This document shows, in pieces, positions 8,754 through 17,700 of a stretch of DNA of 64,000 nt. Source of the DNA: Scytonema sp. RU_4_4. GTDB lineage: Bacteria; Cyanobacteriota; Cyanobacteriia; Cyanobacteriales; Nostocaceae. The stretch covers positions 1 through 64,000 of the forward strand of contig JAAUSC010000003.1 in NCBI GenBank assembly GCA_012031965.1. Direction: 5' to 3'. A program made the translations under genes and the position numbers. Position 1 is the stretch's first letter. Each line of letters opens with the position of its first letter. Below the pieces are notes generated by a model that did no database searches, was not told where the DNA came from, and worked only from the letters and a program-made list of their open reading frames with translations.

Positions 8754-8941
8754 AAGGAAGCTGGATTTCTTATAGAGAAGTCACTTTTGATACTAGTGCT
8801 CTCCAAGGACACCTCCCGGTTGGACACCTCCGCATGGACACCTCCGCATTCATATATCGCATTAGTATGGTACCTGCATGGTGTGGTACCTGCATTGGGT
8901 TCTCTTCTCTCGCATCGAGACTTGTAGAGCTTAACATTTAA
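8714..8941 (+). pseudogene. GUN4 C-terminal remainder, out of frame with TIR-GUN4
   Basis: This frame reads GWRVGDRVGWRVKGSWISYREVTFDTSALQGHLP...FSSLASRLVELNI, the normal end of a GUN4 domain (W..Y.dLTFd.SA..GHLP, SLASRL). It is the continuation of the TIR-GUN4 gene after the frameshift. It also contains small duplications: GGACACCTCC appears three times between about 8807 and 8845, and GGTACCTGCAT twice just after. These give a degraded GUN4 tail. The full ancestral gene would be 7854-8941. Confidence 0.75.
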
Positions 8942-9049
8942 GCGTTTCAGAAGAGTGTAAATATTTATTGCTGCTTCCTTTCACACGCTAGAATCAACAT
9001 TTCAGGATTTCATTACCTGGCACCCCGAGGGGAAATATCCATTGGCTTC

Positions 9050-9187
9050 GTCATTGCGTTAGCGCAGCGTGCCCGAAGGGCATACGGAACGAAGTGGAGC
9101 GTAGACCCCGGAGGGGGCTTCCCGCTTTCTTAGCAATCTCAAGATTCGGCGATTGCTTCACTCCGCTATCGCTACGTTCGCAATGAC
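9050..9187. mobile_element. GTCAT-type miniature inverted-repeat element, copy 2
   Basis: 138 bases with ends GTCATTGCG and CGCAATGAC, carrying an internal GCGCAGCGTGCCCGAAGGGC palindromic block. It shares its plan with 7553-7674. It ends four bases before the 42-base tandem repeat. Confidence 0.6.
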
Positions 9188-9191
9188 AAAA

Positions 9192-9298
9192 ACGAGTGTT
9201 TAGGACTCGCGAACGAGTCTTTGAGACTCGACGACGAGTGTTTAGGACTCGCGAACGAGTCTTTGAGACTCGACGACGAGTGTTTGAGACTCGTTCAC
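9192..9298 (+). repeat. 42-base tandem repeat of hairpins (2.5 copies)
   Basis: Two exact 42-base units at 9192-9233 and 9234-9275 and a partial, slightly rearranged third at 9276-9298. Every unit holds two small inverted repeats, CGAGTCT-ttg-AGACTCG and an imperfect CGAGTgtttaggACTCG. The array ends about 33 bases before the lipocalin-like gene, so it lies in that gene's promoter or 5' untranslated region. There are no spacers of variable sequence, so it is not a CRISPR array. Confidence 0.85.
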
Positions 9299-9331
9299 AA
9301 GATTTATACTAGCTACTAAAAGGAGTGAGTT

Positions 9332-9817
9332 ATGTCTGATTTGTCGGCTGCTCAGACTAATCCGTTGCTTGGAACTTGGAGGCTAATCTCAGCGATCGCC
9401 ATCAATCCTGATGGGACAGTGATTCCTCAAGTGTATGGTCCTAACCCAATCGGCTACATCACTTATACAGCCGAGGGGCGGATGATGGTCGTCTTTTCAA
9501 AGAGCGATCGCCCACCCTTTAGTGAAGATATTCGCACACCATTCAGCAAAAACATTTGCTCTTTACCGACAGAGGAATGTGTGCAGGCGTTTTCTACATT
9601 CAATGCTTATGCAGGGACATACACGTTGAATGGAAACACGGTCACTCATCACGTCGAAGTAGCATCAATTCCCAATCGGATTGGCAAGGATTTAGTCCGA
9701 ACGTTCATGTTGAATGGAAATCGAGTCACGCTAAGAACGCCACCGACTAACACAGATGGAGTCCTCAAGGTCTTTGAACTGTTGTGGGAACGTGTGGAGC
9801 ATGCTGTATCAAAATAG
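9332..9817 (+). CDS. Lipocalin-like domain protein
   Basis: A 161-residue soluble protein of the Lipocalin_5 type. It starts MSDLSAAQTNPLLGTWRLISA, the GTW turn of lipocalin-like barrels, then NPIGYITYTAEGRMMVVF and the antiparallel strands YAGTYTLNGNTVTHHVEVASIPN and RTFMLNGNRVTLRTPP, ending KVFELLWERV. AGGAGTGAG lies just before the ATG. No signal peptide is seen. Likely binds a small hydrophobic ligand; the ligand is unknown. It stands alone between repeat-rich spacers. Confidence 0.85.
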   Translation: MSDLSAAQTNPLLGTWRLISAIAINPDGTVIPQVYGPNPIGYITYTAEGRMMVVFSKSDRPPFSEDIRTPFSKNICSLPTEECVQAFSTFNAYAGTYTLNGNTVTHHVEVASIPNRIGKDLVRTFMLNGNRVTLRTPPTNTDGVLKVFELLWERVEHAVSK

Positions 9818-10308
9818 ACCAAGATTATTCCAAGCTAGAGCGTCGGTCCAGTAATGCCAAAAACCTGGTTTCTTTGTGTTTACTCCCTTCCCGCCAAAAG
9901 ATTACCGATTTGAAAACCGCAGAGGCGCAGAGAACGCAGAGAAAATACGCTTCGCTTGATAGGTAATTTTAGAGTGGGAAGGGAGTAGTCAACGAGATAT
10001 CAAGCTTTGCAGGCGAATAAACCGGGTTTTTTAGCCCACTTTTTGAATAATGGACTGATGCTCTAGCCATTCAACTCAAGTCTCCTTTTTTACCGTTTAT
10101 CATTCTGACTACTGTGTTCTGTGTTCTGTGTTCTTTCCTGGGAAAAAGGTCAGACTGCATAAGTCAGATTCGCTTACATCTACATGCAGGTTAGGTAGTG
10201 ATAGTCAACCTAATCTAACCTTTGAAACAAAGATGGTAGGAAAAGTCAGACTGACTTCAGCTATCTGATGTTATACATGAGGTCAAAATAAGTAAACGGT
10301 AAGCTAAT
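9818..10308. other. Intergenic region with short repeats
   Basis: 491 bases without a supported gene. It contains an AACCGCAGAGGCGCAGAG-type dispersed repeat (about 9917-9945), which produces a false reading frame through 9966, and a heptamer tandem repeat (TGTGTTC, about 10110-10133). The promoter of the carotenoid oxygenase gene presumably lies in 10200-10308. Confidence 0.6.
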
Positions 10309-13300
10309 ATGACCAACATAATCCCAATGTCCATTCTGACTGTTCGCCAGGAAGAGCTCTCAGATACTCAGATGATTGTTGATGGAACAATACCAAATGA
10401 TTTATCTGGTCATATTTTTCTCTTAGCTCCTGTAGGACACGTAGATTCTAAACGAGATGGTGCTCTTGTCTTTCCATCTAAAGATGGTACTCCACTGTTT
10501 AATGGCAATGGAATGATTTATCGGCTTGATTTTGACAAGCCTGGGACAGTAGGGTTAAAGTCCAAGATTGCTAAAACGCCGTGCTACTATGCCGATGACG
10601 CAACAAAACCAGGAAGTGAATATCAAGAGTATGGCTTCCGCAATTTCGGCTTGGCGCGTCTCTCAATCTCGCTAGGTGTTCGCAGTGTCGCAAATACAGC
10701 ATTGGTACCTCTGAAATTTGCGGGCGAAGATGAGCGTATGCTGGTGACTTGTGATGTGGGGCGTCCCTACGAAATCGATACGCATTCTCTTGAGGTTGTC
10801 ACGCCTATCGGATGGAACAAAGAGTGGAGAGAACAGTTACCAATTCATCTTCCTTTTGAAATGGTGATGAATACAGCGCATCCTTTCTTTGATGCTCATA
10901 CCAATGAGATGTTCACAGTTAATTATGGTAAGTCATTACCGACTTTTTTATCAACCATCTTCAAATCTGAGGTAGGAAAGTTATCATCAGCCTTCAAAGG
11001 AATGATTGAAAGGTTTGCGAAATTACCAGAAGAAAAGCAGAATATAAAAAACTTAGAAATCGAAAAAGAGATTCCTAGGGAGCTTTTCAATAAAGAAACT
11101 GATGAAAGTTCAGAACGTGTCAAGAGTTTTTGGCAAAGATTGCGAGAACTGCTCAAAAGAGAGAAAGAAGAACAAGAACAACAAGAAGAGAATGAAGGAA
11201 ATGCTCGCGAACTGTTAAGTGAACTCAAACAACTGATGATAGTCGTCAAACAAATGATGGAAGGATTGGATGAGTTTGACGATTTTGTCTATCTCATGCG
11301 CTGGGATGGTAAAAGTGAGTTTGAAAGATGGGAGGTGAAGCTTCCTAATGGTTCACCAGTTAAAATTAGGCAGACAATACATCAAATTGGTGTCACGCAG
11401 GATTATGTAGTGTTGATGGACACTGGCTTCAAAGTTGGTCCAGAGCAACTGATTACCAAACCAGTGATTAAAAATAAAAAGCTACAAAAACTATTCAGAG
11501 AGGTACTGAATGAGCCAGTATCATCTGAAATGTGCTTATATATCGTGCGTCGTGCTGATCTAAAAGCCGGAGAACGCCCCGCATTAGGTCAAAACAACGT
11601 TGAGGTTGTTGCACAAAAGGTGGTGATACCTGGGGGGGTGATTCATTTTCAGGTTGATTATGACAATCCTCAAAACCAGATTGTACTTCACGTTGCTCAT
11701 AGTTCTGCCTGGGATGTGTCTGAATGGGTGCGGGAGTATGACATAACTTCTCTTTTAGCTTCAAACTCAATAGCTTCAAACTCAAACCGTCCGGTGGGAA
11801 TGATGTCTGGTCCTGTAGATATTCACTCCCTAGGACGATATGTGATTGATGCTCAGACAGGGAAATTGGATGAGGGACTGTCTAAGGTGATTAGCGATCG
11901 CGATCTGACTTGGGCTATTGCGATCAGCGCTTACAACGAGCACACCACCTCGAAAAAGCTCGATAATATCTACTGGAACTCTTGGGGATGCTCACCAGAT
12001 CTGTTACCCGATTTCATTGTTAACCTATATGAAAATTATCCTGGTCGGAATTTACCGATGGAGGAAGTCAAGAAAATAACACAAGAAACCAGACCTGCAA
12101 ACATATGTCGGTTAGTCACAGACTCTAAAGAAGGGATGGCGATCGCCGACAATTACAAGTTCCAACCAGGGTACTTTGGTAGCTCAATTCAGTTTGTACC
12201 ACGAACTCACAGTGATGGTAGCTCAACTGATGGCTATATCGCGTGTACAGTTCTGTCTGACAAAAGCGAAATCTGGATTTTTGACGCCAAGAATCTCGCT
12301 CAAGGTCCCCTTTGTAAATTAAGCCATCCCCAACTCAAGTTTGGATTTACCACCCACACCACTTGGTTACCCAAAATTGCACCCCGCACCAATAGCTACT
12401 ACATCCCTGTGCGTGAGGATTATAAAGACCTGGTGGAAAAACAAAATCGTGAAATCCAGAAACTCTTTGAGGAAGCTGTTTACCCCAATTTTCCCACAGC
12501 TTGGGCGTCTGTTCCTGATTCAGTTCTCGACGCTAGTCGCCAAGAACTCGACATCAAACTGAATATTCTTGAGTCAAAATTGCCAGACAAAAAACTACCA
12601 GAGGGACTGCACGGTCATGTTTTTATTATGGGTCCAGTGGGTTCTCTTAATTCTGGCGGTCTTCCCTACAGTAATGGCGATCCAATCTTCAATAGTGATG
12701 GGATGATATACCGACTCGACTTTAATCAGAAGGGAGAAGTTGGTTTAAAAACTCGGATCACTAAACCACCATGTTACTACGCCGACATGGCAACTCAACC
12801 TGGAACCAAATATGCTAAGTATGGATTCCGTAATCTTGGAATTTCACGATTCTCCACTCAGTTAGGTACTCGCAACCAGTTGAATACTGCTTTTGTGTCA
12901 ATATATGGTGGAGAAGAACCTGAACGCTTATTAATCAGTTGTGATGCTGGTCGTCCCTACGAGATTGATAGCGAAACTCTTGAAGTTGTCACGCCTGTTG
13001 GAACAAACAAAGAGTGGCGTCCAGAGATTAAGCTGAAGTTTCCGTTTCCACCTGTTCTGACAACAGCGCATCCCGCTTTTGATGCTCAGACTCGTGAGAT
13101 ATTCACTGTCAATTATGGTCGGTCGTTGTCAAATTTCCTGGAAACCATACCTTCGATTAACGAATTGGATAAATTTCTTGATGAAGTTGAGGAATTTTTG
13201 GAAAAAGGCTTTTTAAAAACCTTTTCTCAGGTTTCTTACAAACTTCGTCAATTACATCACAGATTTGTTTCAAAAACTGCCAATTTCATACCTCAAGACT

Positions 13301-14544
13301 TTGTTTATCTCATCCGTTGGGATGGCGTTGGTTATCTTGAGCGATGGAAGTTGGTACTTCCGGATGGAACTCCTGTTGAGATTGAGCAATCTCTGCATCA
13401 GGTTGGAATCACGAGAGACTATGTTATCCTCATAGACACAAATTTCAAAGTTGGAATTGCTCAAGCATTCAACAATCTTTTTCCAAATAACAAGAAAGTA
13501 GAGAGACTCACAAGAAAATTACTCACACTACCAGTGTTACCTGATACGACACTTTATATTGTCAGCCGTGCAGACTTGAAAAACGGACAACGCCCAGAAG
13601 TGAGTCAACAGGAAGTTAAAGTTGTCGCGCAGCAGATAATTATTCCAGAGGGTACAATTCACTTTGCATCAGATTACGAAAATCCTGACAACAAAATTAC
13701 GCTCCACGTAACCCATAACAGTGCTGATGTCGCTGAGTGGGTGCGCCAGAGTGACAATTTAGCCTCTAACTCCGAAACACCCGTAGCATCAAATCTAGTC
13801 GGTATGCTCACTAGCGTGACAGATGTTAGCCGTTTAGGTCGCTACGTTATTAATGGTGAAAGTGGAGAGATTCTTGAGTCAAATGTGTTATCTAATTCCA
13901 GGTACACTTGGGGAGTCGGACTTTACACTTACTGTGATAGATTATCAACAGGTCTACCTTCAGGGCAGTTAGAAAATATTTACTGGCAGTCTTCAGGATT
14001 TTGGCAAGAGCTATTCACAAAATTTATCTTTGATTTATACAAAGATAACCAAAATCGGATAGTGTCACCTAAGAAACTACTTCAAGCAAACAATAGACAA
14101 AACAGACCTTCTTGTTTATTCCGTCTAAATACAACAGACATGAAAATTGCTGACGCTTATGAATTTCCTGTCACGTTAGAAGACGAGAAATGGAACAGCC
14201 ATATGATTCTGTCTCCACAGTTTGTACCCCGCGCTAATGGTGATGGTAGTTCAACAGATGGTTACATTGTTTGTACCGTTGCTTCAGAAGACGGCGACGA
14301 AATCTGGATTTTTGATGGCAAAAATCTTGCTCAAGGACCTCTTTGCAAACTTGGTCATCCCTGTTTGAATTTCAGTTATACAATACACACAGCCTGGTTA
14401 CCAAAAATAGCACCTCGTACAGCTAGTTATAACTGTCCCGTGCGCGAAGATTATCAAGAGCAAGTGGAGAACAATTCTCAAGATATTCAGGATTTGTTTG
14501 AGACGGAAATTTACCCGTATTTTGAGGGAAAATCAGCTAAGTGA
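10309..14544 (+). CDS. Double carotenoid oxygenase (tandem RPE65/CCD-family domains)
   Basis: A 1411-residue protein made of two full copies of a carotenoid cleavage oxygenase-like seven-bladed propeller, about residues 25-725 and 780-1405. Each copy keeps all four candidate Fe(II)-binding histidines in order: H191 (TAHPFFD), H358 (HQIGVTQDY), H446 (VIHF) and H683 (TTHTTWLP) in the first; H921, H1030, H1118 and H1360 in the second. Both start with GH.F...PVG and end with APRT.SY..PVREDY. The first copy has an extra Lys/Glu-rich coiled-coil-like insert (about 245-315). No signal peptide or membrane segment. The family cleaves double bonds of carotenoids, apocarotenals or stilbenes with O2; the substrate is unknown. 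The two halves are clearly diverged, so the fusion is not a recent assembly artefact. Confidence 0.9.
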   Translation: MTNIIPMSILTVRQEELSDTQMIVDGTIPNDLSGHIFLLAPVGHVDSKRDGALVFPSKDGTPLFNGNGMIYRLDFDKPGTVGLKSKIAKTPCYYADDATKPGSEYQEYGFRNFGLARLSISLGVRSVANTALVPLKFAGEDERMLVTCDVGRPYEIDTHSLEVVTPIGWNKEWREQLPIHLPFEMVMNTAHPFFDAHTNEMFTVNYGKSLPTFLSTIFKSEVGKLSSAFKGMIERFAKLPEEKQNIKNLEIEKEIPRELFNKETDESSERVKSFWQRLRELLKREKEEQEQQEENEGNARELLSELKQLMIVVKQMMEGLDEFDDFVYLMRWDGKSEFERWEVKLPNGSPVKIRQTIHQIGVTQDYVVLMDTGFKVGPEQLITKPVIKNKKLQKLFREVLNEPVSSEMCLYIVRRADLKAGERPALGQNNVEVVAQKVVIPGGVIHFQVDYDNPQNQIVLHVAHSSAWDVSEWVREYDITSLLASNSIASNSNRPVGMMSGPVDIHSLGRYVIDAQTGKLDEGLSKVISDRDLTWAIAISAYNEHTTSKKLDNIYWNSWGCSPDLLPDFIVNLYENYPGRNLPMEEVKKITQETRPANICRLVTDSKEGMAIADNYKFQPGYFGSSIQFVPRTHSDGSSTDGYIACTVLSDKSEIWIFDAKNLAQGPLCKLSHPQLKFGFTTHTTWLPKIAPRTNSYYIPVREDYKDLVEKQNREIQKLFEEAVYPNFPTAWASVPDSVLDASRQELDIKLNILESKLPDKKLPEGLHGHVFIMGPVGSLNSGGLPYSNGDPIFNSDGMIYRLDFNQKGEVGLKTRITKPPCYYADMATQPGTKYAKYGFRNLGISRFSTQLGTRNQLNTAFVSIYGGEEPERLLISCDAGRPYEIDSETLEVVTPVGTNKEWRPEIKLKFPFPPVLTTAHPAFDAQTREIFTVNYGRSLSNFLETIPSINELDKFLDEVEEFLEKGFLKTFSQVSYKLRQLHHRFVSKTANFIPQDFVYLIRWDGVGYLERWKLVLPDGTPVEIEQSLHQVGITRDYVILIDTNFKVGIAQAFNNLFPNNKKVERLTRKLLTLPVLPDTTLYIVSRADLKNGQRPEVSQQEVKVVAQQIIIPEGTIHFASDYENPDNKITLHVTHNSADVAEWVRQSDNLASNSETPVASNLVGMLTSVTDVSRLGRYVINGESGEILESNVLSNSRYTWGVGLYTYCDRLSTGLPSGQLENIYWQSSGFWQELFTKFIFDLYKDNQNRIVSPKKLLQANNRQNRPSCLFRLNTTDMKIADAYEFPVTLEDEKWNSHMILSPQFVPRANGDGSSTDGYIVCTVASEDGDEIWIFDGKNLAQGPLCKLGHPCLNFSYTIHTAWLPKIAPRTASYNCPVREDYQEQVENNSQDIQDLFETEIYPYFEGKSAK

Positions 14545-14588
14545 ACTGTTGAAATTGTTGGATGGTAATTGTTGACAATACCATTTCC

Positions 14589-14742
14589 CTCGTTCTCTCG
14601 TTTTCTCGTTCTCTCGTTCTCTCGTTCTCTCGTTCCCATGCTCTGCATGGGAATGCCTATAAGGAGGCTCTGCCTCCGAATAATTATATTGAGGCAGAGC
14701 CTCAAGTTATGCATTCCCTGGCTCTGCCAGGGAACGAGAAAT
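14589..14742. repeat. CTCGTTCT tandem repeat followed by palindromic repeat cluster
   Basis: 14589-14633 is a run of TCTCGTT-type units. It joins a set of hairpins: CCCATGCTCTGCATGGG, GGAGGCTCTGCCTCC, GAGGCAGAGCCTC and TTCCCTGGCTCTGCCAGGGAA followed by CGAGAA. The last three match the repeat at 1-96. It lies between the carotenoid oxygenase gene and the kinase operon and could act as a transcription or mRNA-processing boundary. Confidence 0.8.
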
Positions 14743-14796
14743 GTATTGCAAAGATACAATAAAACTCACATAGTGAAACGAGTGTCATCTTGAACT

Positions 14797-17700
14797 ATGA
14801 TTACAATTCCTGGCATTGAAATTACCAAGCACATCTATGAAAGTGCTAATACCCTGGTTTATCGAGGTCTCCGAACTCAGGATAAAAAACCTGTTATTCT
14901 CAAGGTTTTGAACAAGGAATATCCTACTTCAGAGGAACTAGCTAAGTATAAGCAGGAATTTGAAATCATTAGCTCGTTAAATATGCCTGGAGTGGTAAAG
15001 GCATACTCTTTAGTCAAATATCAGAGGACTTTAGTCATTATTTTAGAGGATTTTGGTGGTGAATCTTTAAGAGTTTTAAGAAATGCTAGAAAGTTAACAC
15101 TAGCAGAAGTTCTCTTAATTGCTATACAAACTGTTGATAGTTTAGCAAGAATACACTCTGCGAACATTATCCATAAAGATATTAATCCCTCCAACATCGT
15201 TTTTAACTCAGAAAATGGTGAAGTTAAACTTATTGATTTTGGTATTTCTACAGTTTTCTCCCAAGAAAAATTCAGTCTTGAAAATGTCAATTTTTTAGAG
15301 GGTACCCCAGCTTATACTTCGCCAGAACTCACTGGTAGAATGAATCGTTCATTTGATTATCGTACTGATTTTTACTCTCTAGGAGTAACTTTTTATGAAC
15401 TCCTAACCAATCAACTGCCTTTTGAAACGACTGATTTAATGGAGTTAGTACATTGTCATATTGCTAAACAACCTGTACCTCTCCATGAAATCAATCCAGA
15501 AATTCCCCTGGTGATTTCCAATATTGTTATGAAATTATTGGCTAAAAATGCTGATGATAGATATCAAAGTGCTTGGGGAGTTAAAGCAGATTTAGAAGAA
15601 AGTTTACTCCAACTCCAGGCAAACGGTGAAATTTCAAACTTACCTATTGCTTGCCAAGATATTTCTAATAAATTTCAAATTTCTCAGAAACTCTATCACA
15701 GGGAGCAAGAAATTGAAACTCTACTGAAGGCGTTTAAGAGAGTCAGTCATGGAAACTATGATACGCCTAATAGAAGTGAAATGATGCTGATATCTGGATA
15801 TTCAGGCGCTGGGAAATCAACCTTAGTTCAAGAAGTTTATAAATTCCTGACTCAGCAGCAAGGTTATTTCATTTCTGGCAAGTTTGAAGAATTTTATCGC
15901 CATATTCCCTATTCAGGATTGATTCAAGTTTTTCGGGAGTTAATCAAGCAATTATTAACCGAAAGTGAATTACAGATTAATCAATGGAGAGAAAAATTGT
16001 TAGAAGCATTTGGACCTAACGGTCAAATGCTTATTGATGTCATTCCTGAAATAGAATTAATTGTTGGTCAGCAATCGTCAGCTCCTGCATTGTCATCGAT
16101 AGAATTTCAAAATCGCTTTAATTTAGTCTTTCAAAACTTTGTGAAAGTGTTTACTCAACCAGAACATCCGCTTGTCATATTTCTGGATGATTTACAGTGG
16201 GTAGATAGCGCTTCAATGCAATTGATACAACTGCTGATGACAGCAGAGAATAGCCAGTATTTGTTTTTCATTGGTGCGTACCGTGATAATGAAGTGGGTG
16301 CAAACCATCCATTGATACTAACGTTAGATAAAATCCAAACATCAGGGACTGTTGTAAATTATCTTCATCTTTCTCCTTTGGATGTGCAAAATGTTAGCCA
16401 GTTGATTGTAGATACCTTCAATTGCTCTTTAGAACGAGGAAAACCTCTAGCAGAATTAATCTTTCGTAAAACGAATGGTAATCCTTTCTTTATCAATCAG
16501 TTTTTGCAATCACTTTATCAAGAAAAACTGTTATATTTTGATTTTTCTTATCTTACGTACGAAGGAAAATGGCAATGGAATTTAGAGCAAATTCAAGCGC
16601 GGGACTTTACAGATAATGTTGTTGAACTCATGGTTAGCAAGATTCAAAAGTTGTCCCCTGATACGCAAGAGGTATTGAAGTTAGCAGCTTGTATAGGTCA
16701 TCAATTTGATATTCAGACAATAATAGATGTCAATCAAAAATTACCGCAAGAAACACTGATTTCGCTGCATGAAGCAGTTGCAGAAGGTTTCGTTATGCCC
16801 TTGAAAGATGCCTACAAGTTGATTGCTCCAGATTTGTCACAACAAAAAGAGCATAATATCAAAACTGAATACAAGTTTGCTCATGACAGAATTCAGCAAG
16901 CAGCGTATTCTTTGATTCCGCCAGAACACAAAAGCGCCGTTCACCAAAAGGTGGGTCAAATTTTGCTGCAAAATACTCCACAAGATAAACGTGAACGGAA
17001 CATTTTTGATATCGTCAACCAATTGAATTTGAGCATTGAATTAATCAATCATCAGTCAGAGCGAGATGAACTGGCTATACTTAATTTAATGGCTGCTCAA
17101 AGAGCAAAAAATGCAGTTGCTTACGAACCAGCATTGAGATATCTAAAAATCGGCATAGAATTATTAGCAGAAAATAGCTGGCATAAGCAGTATAACCTAA
17201 CACTGGCGTTGTTTTTAGAGGCAACAGAAGCAGCATATCTCAACACTAACTTTGAGGAGATGGAGAGACTGGCTGAGGTAGTACTGTGTAACGCAAAAAA
17301 TTTGCTGGACACAATAAAAGTCTATGAAGTTAAAATTCAAGCTTATATGGCACAGAATCAGCCACTACAAGCTTTAAAGATTGTGTTACCTGTCGTGAAA
17401 ATTTTGGGAGTGAAATTTCCGGAAAAACCAAATCAATGGAATATTTGGATTAGTTTTTTAAGGACAAAGATATCTTTGGCTGGACATCGAATTCAAGATT
17501 TCATTGATTTACCGGAAATGACTGACCCCTACAAACTCGCAGCTATAGACTTATTATCTAGAGTAAGAGTTGCTGCATATCTGGCTTCTCCTCAACTATA
17601 TTCACTCATTGTATTTCAAGAAATTAATTTATTAGTTAAATATGGAAATACTTTTGACTCTGCTTTTGTCTATGCTGCTTACGGGATGATTCTCTGTGGA

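Noticed and set aside
9192-9298. Possible CRISPR array
   Set aside because: Units are joined head to tail without variable spacers and consist of internal hairpins.
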